From Termitomyces sp. T153 (Eukaryota > Basidiomycota > Agaricomycetes > Agaricales > Lyophyllaceae), in NCBI GenBank assembly GCA_018296165.2, contig JACKQL020000139.1:43370-107369 (forward strand): a stretch of DNA of 64,000 bases, read 5' to 3'. The notes under the pieces are model-generated. The model did no database searches. It was not told the DNA's origin and worked only from the letters and a program-made list of their open reading frames with translations. Shown here one piece after another: positions 1-10,752 of this stretch. Position 1 is the first letter of the stretch. Each line of letters begins with the position of its first letter. Made by a program: the position numbers and the translations under genes.

Positions 1-3000
1 TAATTGAGAATGCCTCTTGGGTTCTTAAAATCTTCACCAGCCGCCCACCAATTCTCTTCCAACCCCATGTGATCTTGCAGAATAGTTAGCACGTGTGTTG
101 AGCCTTCATCCAGGAGTGATGGAAACTGGGATATGCTAGTATATTCCGAACATACAGCGTTTCCTTCCCAAGAACCAATGAAAGTCGAGTCCAGCCAGAT
201 TGAGAACCCGAACGCGGATCCTCCTTGAATCTGGGCAGAAAACGCCGTTTCATCCCCAGTGGCAGTGAAGTGACCACGCCAGAGGATATTTCCAGTATGG
301 TATCCATAGTCTCCGGCGAAAAGAACAACAGGAGTGGTAGGTGGAGTCGGGTTGATAGTGACGGTATGGTTAGCCACGGTCCATTCGACGTCTGAATAAT
401 CGGCTTTGATTTCCGGGAGGCTGTCTGCCGTTTTCTAAATTATCATGAATTCCATGCAGGTACAAACCTTGAACCAGAACATACCCAAATCAAGGAGGAT
501 AATTTGGGAAGCTCGACTGTAGGAAGATGGGCCGAGCGCTCCGCAGTCAAAGTACCTTGAGGGGTCTTGCTTAATTTGAGGGCCTCCCCGTTAAAAGTAA
601 CAAATTTGGAAGAAGCAGCAGGGGCGATGATCTCGAATGTCGTTGTATCGTTCAAATCACCCTTGATGGCGAGTGTATCATCATCAATATCAACAGACCG
701 GACCAAGTAACCTCCTTTGACAATGATGGGGTCTTCAGTGCTGTAGCTCGCGAAGTTACCCGAGGTGGGAGGATACAAGACCCAGAATTGGTAGGCATTG
801 GCACGGTCTACACCGAGGGTGAATGTTAGATCGATGAAAAAATACCGTCACTTGCCAAGAATATACACTAGGATGGATCCAACTTGAACTACTATTTGTC
901 CCGTGGTCGTAAATTGAAGTACGAGGCTGTTGTTTCTGAGGGTCTTTTGCTTGAGAGAAGCAGATCCAGAAAGGACTTCAGCAGCTGGCGGCATATCGCT
1001 GAACATGAAAGCAGTCTCGTGGAGCTCTCCGGCGTTTCCGTAGACGAGCAGGATATCCTTACCATCGATGGTGGCCCTGGTTTACCCCTTATGAGTACCA
1101 CAGTACGACAACACAAGGGGAAGTTATTCACCAAGTGAGGATTTCGGCACTGGAGTAAAGCACATTCATAGAACCAGCAGTATAATCAACGACATGGATC
1201 TTGGAGTCTCTTCCATTTAAAGTCAAGGAACCGCCGATTGTGGGGATGGTCAGGGTTCCAATGCTCGTGGCAACAGTGAGAGTGTATGATTGCAGGGCAG
1301 TGCTTGATGCATTTGTTTGCCTGGAAATGTATTCGTATTTTAAAGACTTTTTTCATGTTTGATCGCTATCATGCAACTGACCTCACGATATAGAAAGCGG
1401 TCTTCTTTCCAACGACGTCTAGAAGTTGCGTGGTTTTAAGAGCAATATTTCCAGTAAAAGAACCTTGTGTGGCATAGATATTTTGTGGTCGACTAGTCAA
1501 ATATGCAGGTGTTACAGCGAGGAAGTTGGCTTGTAGCTTAATCTCGTAATATTTTTCACGGAGGGTCCTATCCTCCGCAATAGCTGATCCCTTTCGAAAG
1601 TGTAAATCAAGGTCCCACCATCACCATGACCCGGTACTCACATAGTCGTACGACGTATAGACACCTGTGACTTTTAAGCAGAAGACAACGAATGTCTAAT
1701 AGAGCAGATAAACCAAACCTGGGTGTCCTATACCCCCTGCCGTAAATTACCAAGTGAGACCTACTCGACCTTCATAAAGTTTCACAACATACCCCAATTT
1801 GTACCGCCGAAGATCATATAAAGGTTCAGTATCGTCGTCGACAAAGCTAATTGGTTTTTGTAGAACACTGAAAGGCTATCAGAGACAATAATAAGATGAA
1901 GCCTTGAATCTACCTCGCTCGAAGTCGGGACTCAGGAGTGTAGCACAACTCGCATATCCAGCACCCCCCCTTGTTCGTAATCATTTAGACAACCTATCAA
2001 GCGGAGATCTTCAACTCACCAGGGATCAAAAGCACCTCCTTGAAACTCCCAGACGGCGTTTGGAGCCTGTGGATTGATATCCAGATGAGAGCCCCAGAAA
2101 TACCTGAAGATAAGTAGGTTGAGTTGAAGCCACAACACAATAATGTAGATGGAAAGAATACTCGGGAACAGAATCAGAAGCCCACACGTATGGGTTTGCA
2201 CAATCAAAGCCATTGGGATATGAGTCATAACCTTGGAGAACGTCAGAAAAAAGGCGCAAGAGATATTCTTAGCCCTCGAACCATAGATATCAACACTTGT
2301 GAAATGTCCTCCAGGCCAAGCATCATTAGTGGTTATAGGAACGGTGATACCCACGGCCCTCTGTTAATTATGAATCTTTAGCTATTAGGGCTGTGTTTCA
2401 AGAACGCTCCCACGAATTGCTCAAGCAATATCTTTTCATACTCAAAATCTTCAGTGTATGGTGCTTGAAACCCACTATACTCGTTCTCAGCCTGAAAAGC
2501 TTTCAGATCTAAGTCAACAATTGGAAGTTTGGATCCGTACCTGAACCAGAATGATAGGACCTCCTTTAGTGATTTGATTCTCAGCAATCTTGGTGCCAAC
2601 TGCTTTGATATATCCAGTCATTGCCTCAACGTAAGTCGCATTTTGCGTTCTCCAGAGGCCCACGGTGTGAGTCCCCCATCCGGGAAACCCACCACCTGAA
2701 GCTTCTGCGTTAACGTACGGCCTGAATGGAACCAGCATCAGCCTTTACAAGTCAGAAGTAGTAGAAATCGTACCCAGGACGCGCTATGAGATAGATCCCG
2801 GCTTTTTTAGCAGCATCAAAGAATGGCTGGAGATCTAGAAAGCCGTCAAAGGATATGTCTCCGCGCTTATATTCGTGTAGTCCCCAGAACGTATAGAAAG
2901 ATACGGCATTAAAACCCAGCGCTCTGTAATATCCCATCAACACTAGTAATATACACGGATAAGCTAGGTTTACTTGATCTTCTGGAAAATATCTAGGTGT

Positions 3001-3332
3001 AGACTTTGAACTGGGTTTCTGAAGTTTCGATCAGCTAATCATCACAAGTTCCTCTATCACACGACTGACCGGAACGGATGTACTTCGCCACTGAAGATCA
3101 TGACACGCTTTCCATTTATGAAAAGTGAGTACTCGTCCCAAGTCACCTGGAAAAAAAATGATGAATGTCACGGTCATATAAAGCTCCATAAGTGAACTTT
3201 CGCCAAGACATACAATATCTTGAAGGCCGGTACTCAGGCGGGGAACTAATTTGTTGATTCGCAGATCACGACGTGTCTTTGCCAGTCGGAGGCTGCACAT
3301 AGCAGTGCCAGTACTTTGGTGAAGAACCTCAT
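1..3332 (-). CDS. Beta-galactosidase, GH35 family, multi-exon, 3' end outside window
   Basis: Secreted fungal-type GH35 enzymes remove terminal beta-galactose from plant or fungal polysaccharides. Visible in order on the minus strand: [14 protein letters not shown] (about 3110-3146), LDIFQKIK (about 2970), [18 protein letters not shown], the ARPG/PYVNAE block split by an intron near 2750, ENEYSGF with the acid/base Glu (about 2480), [10 protein letters not shown] with the nucleophile Glu (about 2030-2056), the all-beta domain (443-778), and the late domain [13 protein letters not shown]...[15 protein letters not shown] (1-330). Introns are about 50 nt with GT-AG ends, for example the one starting GTATGT before VTWDEY. 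The last roughly 100 residues lie off the left edge. Odd point: ATG 3332 opens a hydrophobic leader ([13 protein letters not shown]) in a different frame from the exon ending GLQDI, while ATG 3300 is in frame but lacks a leader, so the start is unresolved. Confidence 0.9.
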
Positions 3333-4077
3333 GATTTTGCGAGTTTCGGCGATTTCGTTGCTCGTAGACTCGGATTGTTCATCTTAAATAGCCCTGAAAA
3401 TAATAGCATCCACGTGTCCTCACGAAAGGTACATTTCAATGGATTCCTTTCTCGACCAGTCTTTTCCGACGATGGATAGTAGTGTGAACCAGAAAGGAAG
3501 CCACTCGACCTAGTAGACAAGTTCTGGAAAAGAAGCGGGTAATGCCGCTACAACAACGTCCAGGCTCGTCGGAAGAAGTGCGTCGGAAGAATATCGTGGA
3601 AACAGGTCAGCGCGTACAGTGCATTGCAAACACAGTGCCGGTGTAAGTATGTATATACAGCGAAGATGTGGGGTAGGACCGACTGACAGTGACATGTCGT
3701 GTGACGCTACCATTGAACTTCCCTTTGGCTTCGAGAAGCTTTGAGGGCCAGGCACAGCAAGAGAAATACCTGAAGCCACCGACTATCCGAGTCTCTCCGA
3801 GGTGCATACTTGATACTACGACGCAGCTGCGATGCGCACATGATGTATCATGCCGAAGATAAACCATTTGTTTTAGATTTAGAACCCTTTCTTGAATATT
3901 CTCGAATTCGGAAAGCAAGCTCAAGCATATCCTTATCCCTCCAAGTTAAAGCCTAAATTTGAAGTATCAGTCTATATATATATATATAGAAAAAATGCCA
4001 TTATTTTCAATAGAATCTATCTAGGTATGGTAGCTACAAATACTCAAAATTGCTCCAAGTGGAGCAGGTAAAACAAC
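3333..4077. other. Intergenic region between beta-galactosidase and tRNA-Tyr
   Basis: This stretch has no ORF that resembles a protein I know. It should hold the promoter of the leftward beta-galactosidase gene. A short (TA)n run lies at 3973-3988. CpG content is normal, unlike the element island to the right. Confidence 0.6.
3973..3988. repeat. (TA)n microsatellite
   Basis: Sixteen bases of alternating TA upstream of both divergent transcription units. It is too short to assign a role. Confidence 0.8.
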
Positions 4078-4160
4078 TCCGACCTGCCTGGATCGAACAG
4101 GCGACCTCAAGATAAGTATCCAATTACAGTCTCGCGCTCTACCAACTGAGCTAAGATCGG
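4078..4160 (-). tRNA. tRNA-Tyr (anticodon GTA) with intron
   Basis: A cloverleaf folds on the minus strand. The acceptor stem CCGATCT pairs with AGGTCGG followed by discriminator A. The D arm is GCTC/GAGC with AGTTGGTA in the loop, and the anticodon stem is CGAGA/TCTTG. The anticodon loop reads CTGTAA before the break, giving GTA. The T arm is GCCTG TTCGATC CAGGC. About 10 extra bases sit after position 37, the canonical intron site; nuclear tRNA-Tyr genes typically carry such an intron. Total length is 83 nt, that is 73 plus 10. A and B box promoters lie within the D and T arms. Confidence 0.93.
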
Positions 4161-4296
4161 TCTACCTTGGCAACGAAAGAATAATATCTGTCTCGTGTCC
4201 TAACTCCTATATGTCCAAGAAGCAGAAACAGCAACAGCTCTCAATGGCTATCGTTCCAAGTAATCTTTGAGGACATCCTTATAATTATATCTACAG

Positions 4297-5789
4297 ATGT
4301 GTGATGGCGATGTCATCTGCATCCTCAGCACCTACTTGCGCTTGCCTTACCAACCTCCTCCTGGCCAATACACAGTTGTCGCATCCTTCTACCTTCTTTC
4401 CACCTCCATACGACCCAAAATAATAAGCATTGCGACCGGCACTAAATGTCTGCCTATCTCTCGATACCCATCAAAAGGGGAAGCTTTACACGATAGCCAT
4501 GCCGAAGTCCTCGCACGACGCGGTGCGATCCGCTGGTTTCTTCTCGAAGTTCTGCGGTGCTCGTTGGAAGACTCCGGAAGATATGAGTCACCTTGGATCG
4601 AACAAAGGCTGAATGGGAGGTTCAAACTCAAGGAAGGTGTGCAGGTCTGTCTGTATATATCTACTCCTCCTTGTAAGACTGCAATTACCACCATTCTTTC
4701 AATCGATATGTTCATTCTGCTCTATCTGCATCTTTAAGGCGGCGATGCGTCCATGCGTATTCTAGCACTGGGCCAGGATGAAGAAATGGCTTCCCTCAAA
4801 AACTCATCTGTGTTTGCTCCTTTAGGTGAGAACGTAGCTTCAAGAGGCCGCGACAATTATGGCCGTTTGGGGGTACTTCGCACGAAACCTGGGCGTGCAG
4901 ATTCGCCCCCGACGATGTGTATGGCATGCAGCGATAAAATTGCTTCATGGAACGTCCTAGGTTTTCAGGGTGCACTGGCAACGCGTTTCATTGAACCACT
5001 TTACCTTTCCTCAATTGTTATCGGCGAGGTGCCGCTTGGTGTACAAGACATTGTGAAAGAAGATTGTGACCGGGCACTATGGAGGAGACTTGGGTCCGTC
5101 GAGGGTGACTACCGCTCGATCAAAGACCATAGCTCAACCCCTTACTCATCCTGGCAGATTGGCCTCCTGGATACAGGATTTATGTCCCCACAATTGTGTT
5201 TACTAGTCAACCCTTCGTCCACTCGCGTACCGTGATTGAAGCGACCAGGCCTTCTGACGGGTCTTGTAACGAAGGTCAAACTTTTCTGATTTTAGCGGTA
5301 TAACAAACATCTGACGGTTCTCATAATAAAGCGCTATGTTGGGTAGCAGATACAAGCGCACACGAGTTCCTGATTAATGGCCTCAAACGTGGTGTGGCTC
5401 CAAAGCATCGTTTTCGAGAGAAATCAAGGTATGAGAGCCATGACTAGCATCTAATGTCAAAGTACCGCGATTCCGCTCATTTCCTTATTCCAGGCCATCA
5501 TTGTCCAGGATGGCGATGTTACATCTGTACCATCAGATCCTAGCAGCCCAGGGCCTTCAACCTCTGAAGTAGGTCGTTATCTCCAGAAAGTCAGCTCACT
5601 TTGACAATCTATAGCTCATCTTGTACGTATCACGAGGTGAAAATGTCCATGATAGACTACCAAATGGCCAAAGAAAAACTGATTGGCAAAGATGGTGCCT
5701 TCTCTGGCTGGGTTCGCAGTGGCGCAAAATGGCAGGGTTTCGACCTTGATCAAAACATTGACAGTCTCAAGACAAGGAGCGACTCCTGA
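4297..5789 (+). CDS. tRNA-specific adenosine deaminase, TAD1/ADAT1 type
   Basis: This family deaminates A37 of tRNA-Ala to inosine. I read six exons: 4297-4672, 4739-5104, 5158-5274, 5332-5428, 5494-5568 and 5615-5789. All introns are GT-AG, 46-66 nt, and the exons sum to 1206 nt, exactly 401 codons plus stop. Motifs: ATGTKCL, then [10 protein letters not shown] with the zinc His and catalytic Glu, STPPC|GDAS with a zinc Cys codon split by intron 1, [12 protein letters not shown] with the last zinc Cys, [70 protein letters not shown], and the C-terminal YHEVK...[10 protein letters not shown]. Length fits the family. No stop interrupts the spliced frame, so it looks functional. It is the last intact host gene before the element island. 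The intron 2 boundaries were chosen because they restore the frame into WPPGYR. Confidence 0.92.
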
Positions 5790-6100
5790 AGAAGAAGATT
5801 TCCTACCTGTCGGGGCTTCGTCCTTTATTGGGTTCGACTGGTATCCAGAGCTCTACGTATCTGCCCTGTCGTAAATAGTCACTATTTCATTGGCTACCGC
5901 GTGCATAGTCGCCTCTAGGCTGGTGTCTGTATTGTGCCATAGTCGCTTAAATTACGCCGCTGCCTCTCGTGCGTGCTGTAATAGAGCAGGCAATGATTGA
6001 CAATTTCCTCTGCTTGGTTGCATGCTGTGCATGTTGCTGCTTCGACCTGTGAAGGTAATGGTTCAACGTTCAGTGGACAATGCCCCCATTTGTAGTTGTG
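5790..6100. other. Gene-free boundary between host DNA and element island
   Basis: The first 200 bases keep normal CpG content and should include the TAD1 3' untranslated region. CpG becomes rare from about 6,000 onward as LINE-like sequence begins. I see no gene here. Confidence 0.6.
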
Positions 6101-8475
6101 TCAGGATGATGTGTGCGTTTGGGGTATGCTGTCTAGCATCTGGCCTTCAGCTTTGTCAACAACACAATATTTCTAGCCATTGCAAAAACCCTCTCCAAAT
6201 GCTACAACATTCTCAAGGACATGGTCCAGTGACCCAATGGCAGCTTTGACTGGTCCACCTCCCACCACTTACCCTTCAAACTCTCTAAGCTAGCACTCAT
6301 GAACTTTCTGAGCTCCCACCTGGATGCCATTCTTGAAGACTTGACCCTAACACAAGCCAACCCAGATGGCGCAGCTACTGCCCAGCAGGTCAAAACAGTG
6401 CCCATGTACAAGTACCTGGGTGTTGTGTTCAACTTTAAGTTGAGATGGTCTGCTCACTGCCAGAAGGTAATGGCTCAGGCCACATGGTGGTCATTGCAGG
6501 TCATGCATCTCTCAAGGATCTCTGGAAGAATGCCACCCTGCCATGTACAACAACTCTACAATACAGTTGCTGTCCAGCAATCACCTGTGCCACTGATATA
6601 TGGTACACAGGCATCCACAACTCACCCTCCAGCAAGAAAAAACAAGGATCTATTGTGATCACCAAGAAGATCATTCTCTTGCAATAGTAAGCAGTGAAGA
6701 CAATAACTGGGGCCCTCAGTATAACAGCCAAAGACATCCTTGATGTCCATGCATTCCTACTCCTGGTGGAACTACTCTTCAAGAAAGTCCTGTTCTGGTC
6801 AGCAGTGTGTCCTGCCTCCCTCCCTCCTTCACACCCCTCCATCCCCCATGCAATAGGCTGCCAGGCAATATGTTGCCCAACACTTCTTCCCCCTCCCCCA
6901 CCTTTTTTATGTAATTATGTAATAGGGGTCAACTCCAAAACTATTGAGATAGTCAAGCCAATTCAGCAATGCCTCAACTACTCACCATCCTTCTCAGTTG
7001 ACATAGCCAGGGACAAGGAGTCAGCTCTGGTACTTGCTAAAGACACCTTTGCCAAAGTTCCAGCTATGGTTTACTGCAACAGCTCAGGGTTCTAAGACAG
7101 CATTGGTGCTTCAGCAGTACTATTTGTTGATGGTAGGGAAACTCAGCACCTGTGCTATGACCTTGGCAACAAATCCCAACACATAGTTTATGAGGCTGAG
7201 ATTATGGATGTTCTCCTAGCCTTTTACTTGCTGACACTCTTGTTCCAAAATCTTCCTGCACTGGCTGTCATTGGCAGTGACAGCCAAGCTATAATAAGAG
7301 CCCTCCTCAACCAGTGTCCCCACTCTTCCCACTACCTCCTCAACAGAGTTCATGCCATGGCTGAGCTTCTCCATACCAAGCAGGATTGCATCATCTGCAC
7401 CATGCAATGGTGCCAAGCACTGCAGAGCAAATGCACCTGGGAAGACCACACTAGGGAGGTCATTGACTTCCAAATCCACTGGACCCCAGGTCACATGGGA
7501 TTCAGCTTCAACAAGTGTGCCAACAAACTTGTAAAGCAAGCCTCCCAAGGCCACTCCAGCAATGCCAAGTCCCTCCTTGTTGCACTCCATAACAAAACAC
7601 TCCCAACCAGCAGCAGTGCCACATGCCAAGCTGCCTCCACCATCACCTTAGTCAAGTGGAAAGCCCAATGGAAGAAGTCCCCTTGTTTTGTCAACAGCCA
7701 CACCATTGACCAGTCCCTGTCCTTGAAGAGTTATCTCTGCCCAACCCAACCTCTTGATTGACCCCACTCTGCCCTCCTCATGCAACTCCACACCTGCCAC
7801 ATTGCTCTGAATCAATATCTGTTCCATATTTGCCACTCCAAAATGCCAGTGTGCCCACACTGCAGGAACCTTGTAGTGGAAACTGTACACCACCTTCTGG
7901 TCATCCGCTGTCACTATCAATTCAAGCAACACCTGCACCTCTGGCACAGACTGCACTGCAAAGCTGAATCTATTCCATACTTACTTAACAAGCCCAACAC
8001 ACTCAATCACCTTTTCAAATTCATTCACACCACCAAGTGCTTCCAACCATGCAAACACAACAACTGAGCTAAACACACCAGCTACACTGACACCTCCCAC
8101 CCAGCACAACACTCTGCATTGCCCCCCTACCTATACCTATACCTAAACCCCACCTAATTTAAGCACCAGTGCTTCTCACCTTCCAATCTCTCACTTGGAC
8201 ATACCTCTCTGAGTTAGGCACACCACTGCAATGCTCAACTCAAAGCCAGCCACCCTGTGCAGAAGGCACTCATAGCATATAGACAAACAAAACTCAATCC
8301 CTCAGATGTAACAGGGGAGTGCAACCAAAAACAGTCTCAGAAATGCTGGCTGGCTTATTCTCCACATATGTGGGGGGGTTTGGATTCTTGCAGCCTTTGT
8401 AAATTAGTCAGTAGTACCATGCAACATGGCATAGTACACCAAGCATGAATAAAGTTGATTCAAAAAAACTAAAAC
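6100..8475 (+). mobile_element. 5'-truncated non-LTR retrotransposon (LINE)
   Basis: Only the 3' part of a LINE is present, as expected from incomplete target-primed reverse transcription. It covers the reverse transcriptase from its catalytic box onward, an RNase H domain and a C-terminal Cys/His segment. An AATAAA signal at 8448-8453 is followed by an A-rich tail (about 8461-8480). The exact 5' boundary and target duplication were not resolved. The right edge abuts an LTR fragment. Confidence 0.75.
6110..8067 (+). pseudogene. LINE reverse transcriptase - RNase H remnant
   Basis: Frames shift several times, so this is a broken ORF2. The RT catalytic box reads FVNN at 6152-6163 where LINE enzymes have F/YxDD, so both metal-binding Asp codons appear as AAC. 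Downstream are the thumb-like YKYLGVVFNFKLRWSAHC (6403-6460) and LPPSHPS (6815 on). RNase H follows: VYCNSSGF (D to N at the first catalytic site), YEAEI, IGSDSQAIIRALLNQ (7270-7310) and the terminal HWTPGHMGF (7470-7510). The C-terminal PVCPHCRNLVVETVHHLL at 7845-7900 matches the zinc-binding tail of fungal LINEs that carry RNase H. Confidence 0.75.
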
Positions 8476-8722
8476 ATAAAAATGTGTGCCTGGGTCAGGG
8501 GAGATGTCAAAGAGGCTTGGAGGCCTTGTGGGGGAGGGGGAGCTGAGGAGGCCCACAAGGGTTGTGCCACAGTTTGTCAGAAGGTTATCATGGTTTGCCA
8601 GAGAAGTGTGGAAGATAGCTGGGGCAGGTGCCATGAGTGAATGAGGGTTGAAGAGAGAGCTTCAGGGAAGCAGGGTGGCTTGAGAAGATGGAAGTCTGGA
8701 GGTCTGGGAGTGGGTCATGACA
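8476..8722 (-). mobile_element. LTR-1 fragment (start half of the LTR)
   Basis: The right end reads TGGGTCATGACA, the reverse complement of the LTR-1 start TGTCATGACCCA. The other end is lost at the LINE junction. It is joined at 8722/8723 to gag codons of the adjoining element, so it is probably a separate, older LTR inserted in that gag. Confidence 0.55.
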
Positions 8723-8956
8723 AGTGTTGCCAGCCCAGAGGTATTTTCTGACTAATGGAGGGAGCATAGAAGGCTGAGTTCTGATCTGGGGGCCAGTAGC
8801 AGGGGGCATAGCAATCTGCAGGTGGGGCTGGATAGAATGGGGCATAGTAGCTTTCAAATACTGGCTGGCTATAAGTGTCAGTTAGGTAGCTGTTGGGGGT
8901 GTATGTGGGATTATACACAGACATTGAGAATGAAGTAAGGTAGAGTCTTGATATTT
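8723..8956 (-). pseudogene. Gag N-terminus fragment of an LTR-1 family gypsy element
   Basis: The frame from 8924 begins MSVYNPTYTPNSYLTDTYSQ and continues through YAPFYPAPP and FYAPSISQKIPLGW. It aligns residue for residue with the gag start of element G (51385, MSVYNSAYNPAGYLTNVYG). About 70 residues remain before the frame runs into LTR sequence at 8722. The 32 bases between its ATG and the LTR match the leader of G (TAATATCAAGACTC after the LTR). Confidence 0.7.
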
Positions 8957-9239
8957 TGTCAAGTTCTACTGACCATGAGGGCCCAGCTCAACTGGGCAAG
9001 TCCTTATTAGGCAGATGTGATGTCCTGCATTTATAACCTAGCACTCCAGGGAGGTCTGGATGTTAGATACCTGCAAGGATGAGTTGGGGAAGGTGGTCTA
9101 GAAAAGTCTGAGGTAGTCTGGTGAGGTCTAAGACAAGGTGCAATAAGGGCTGGGCTTGGGGGTGCTTCAGGTACAAGTCCAGGAGTGAGTATTGAGTATG
9201 CAGGATAGTTGGAGGTTACATGAGTAACAGGAGTGGGAC
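8957..9239 (-). mobile_element. LTR-1 fragment (3' part of a 5' LTR)
   Basis: It begins TGTCAAGTTCTACTGACC, the decayed complement of the LTR-1 end, and continues with the collinear LTR-1 features (AGTCCTTATTAGGCAGA, GGTACAAGTCC). It breaks off at 9239/9240 where a dispersed 479-bp repeat is inserted. Confidence 0.65.
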
Positions 9240-9718
9240 CAGTGATAAGACCCAATTGTTGCTGAGCACTATTTTTAACATTTTTGATTGGGCAGCATCT
9301 AACTAGATTCCACATGACCATGCACAAGTCACACCACTCATCATGCAAGGTCTAGCCCCAAGGCCCTGGAGCAATGTAGCCTTTACATGAGATTTTAGCA
9401 ACCACAAGTCTTCTGGATTACAAGCCTCATCATATGGAGTCTGGCCTTTGGGTCTAGAATGATAAATCCTAGACCTTCCTTAGCAACAATTGCCAGCAAC
9501 CCTACCTAGCAATAACAATACCTCTTTTCACAAAATGGATATATTAAAGGCCATGTGACTTCTTACTTATCATTTTACTTGTCTTGCTTACAAACATACC
9601 TGAACAGTGTCTACACTTCAGATATTGACATCAGATATGCTCTTTTCTTGTGACTGACATTTATTATGCATTTTTCTTGACATTGTGTATGACTACTTGG
9701 TTACTGTACTGACATCCA
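9240..9718 (-). repeat. Dispersed 0.48-kb repeat R, copy 1
   Basis: This is collinear, in inverse orientation, with 20453-20928. Both copies run from GGATGTCAGTA to CTTATCACTG and are inserted in different contexts, here an LTR-1 fragment and there a gag gene. No coding sequence is seen. Starting at TGTCAGTA and ending at TTATCA the unit has TG...CA ends like a short solo LTR. Flanking bases are CTGGA and CTGGT, close to but not a perfect duplication. Confidence 0.65.
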
Positions 9719-10026
9719 GTATGTATCATAAACACTTTGGCAGATGCCATTGCTGGCAGTGACTAATATTTCCTTTATAAATACTATACCTACAAACAGT
9801 ATAAATACTGCCTGTACATAGAGACAAAAACCAACCAACAGAATATTGTTCCCCTCATCAGCTCTCAGCTTACCAGCTTCAGATTTTTTACTGCTCTCCC
9901 TCTTTATTGTTAATGACTTAGCAACAAGTCTTGATGACCTCATACTTGATCTAGTGTGGGTGCTGACTATGGGTGCTCTCAGTGTTATTGTGACTTAGCA
10001 ATGCTAGCAACTAGTTTACATCCATC
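9719..10026. other. Unassigned AT-rich segment
   Basis: It holds TTTATAAATACTATACC at about 9774, a plausible TATA region, followed by about 200 bases with no coding signal. It could be the rest of an LTR or 5' sequence of the adjoining Tc1 element. I cannot assign it. Confidence 0.4.
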
Positions 10027-10750
10027 TTGCAGTTTACATTGACTTCACACAATCTCATGGTATGGGGCTGTATGGGTTGGAATGGAGTCAGAAAGCTGGT
10101 AGAGGTGGTGGAGCTCATGAATGCAGAGCAGTACTATGAAATTTTGGATGATAGAGCAAAGGAGAGCTTTGAAAAGTTGGAGATAAAGGAGGGTGCCTAC
10201 TACTTTCAACAGGACAATGACCCCAAACACAACTTCAAGAGGCTAACAAGTGCTTTGAAGACAACAACTTTGATGTTCTCTAGTGTCCTCCAGCCCAATC
10301 CCCTGATCTTAACCCTGTTGAACACCTCTGAGAGTACCTCAAGGAGCAGCTTAGGCAGTATGAATATGAAACATCTTTTCATGGTGTGCATGAATTGTGG
10401 GAGAGGGTTGCAAAGGAGTGGGATGGAATACCAGCACAGGTATCCCAAAGACTAACAGAAAGCATGCCTAGAAGGATTCAAGCAGTTATCAAGACAAATG
10501 GAGGACATACAAAGTACTAAATACCAAAATTAGAGCTGCTCAAAAAACTGTTCCAATGAGTGAATATTTTAAAATGGCCATTAATCCATCAGTTTTGATT
10601 TAGATTACATAGACTAAAGTGCAATTTGTAGCCATGATGCTATAGTATTTTACATGATTTAACCAGAATTTTAAAAATACTTCCAATCCTTCATGCCAAT
10701 GTCATCTTTAAAAAAATATAAAACATTGGAACAGTTTTTTTGAGCCACTG
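10027..10750 (+). mobile_element. Tc1/mariner (DD34E) transposon, 3' half
   Basis: The transposase reads MVWGCMGWNGVRKLVEV, then YYFQQDNDPKH (second catalytic Asp, about 10200-10232). After a frameshift near 10265 come PDLNPVEHL with the catalytic Glu, then a stop where family members have Trp, then HELWERVAKEWDGIP and a C-terminus ending GGHTKY at about 10517. The right terminal inverted repeat is the complement of CAGTGGCTCAAAAAAACTG, ending at 10750, next to a TA dinucleotide (10751-10752). The 5' half with the first Asp and the left terminal repeat are missing. Confidence 0.8.
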
Positions 10751-10752
10751 TA

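Noticed and set aside
884..1138. Open frame on the plus strand inside the beta-galactosidase
   Set aside because: It lies opposite the minus-strand GH35 gene, has no domain, and is explained as a shadow of that gene.
4078..5789. Functional link between the tRNA-Tyr gene and the neighbouring tRNA deaminase
   Set aside because: TAD1-type enzymes act on tRNA-Ala, and tRNA genes are dispersed; proximity alone is no evidence.
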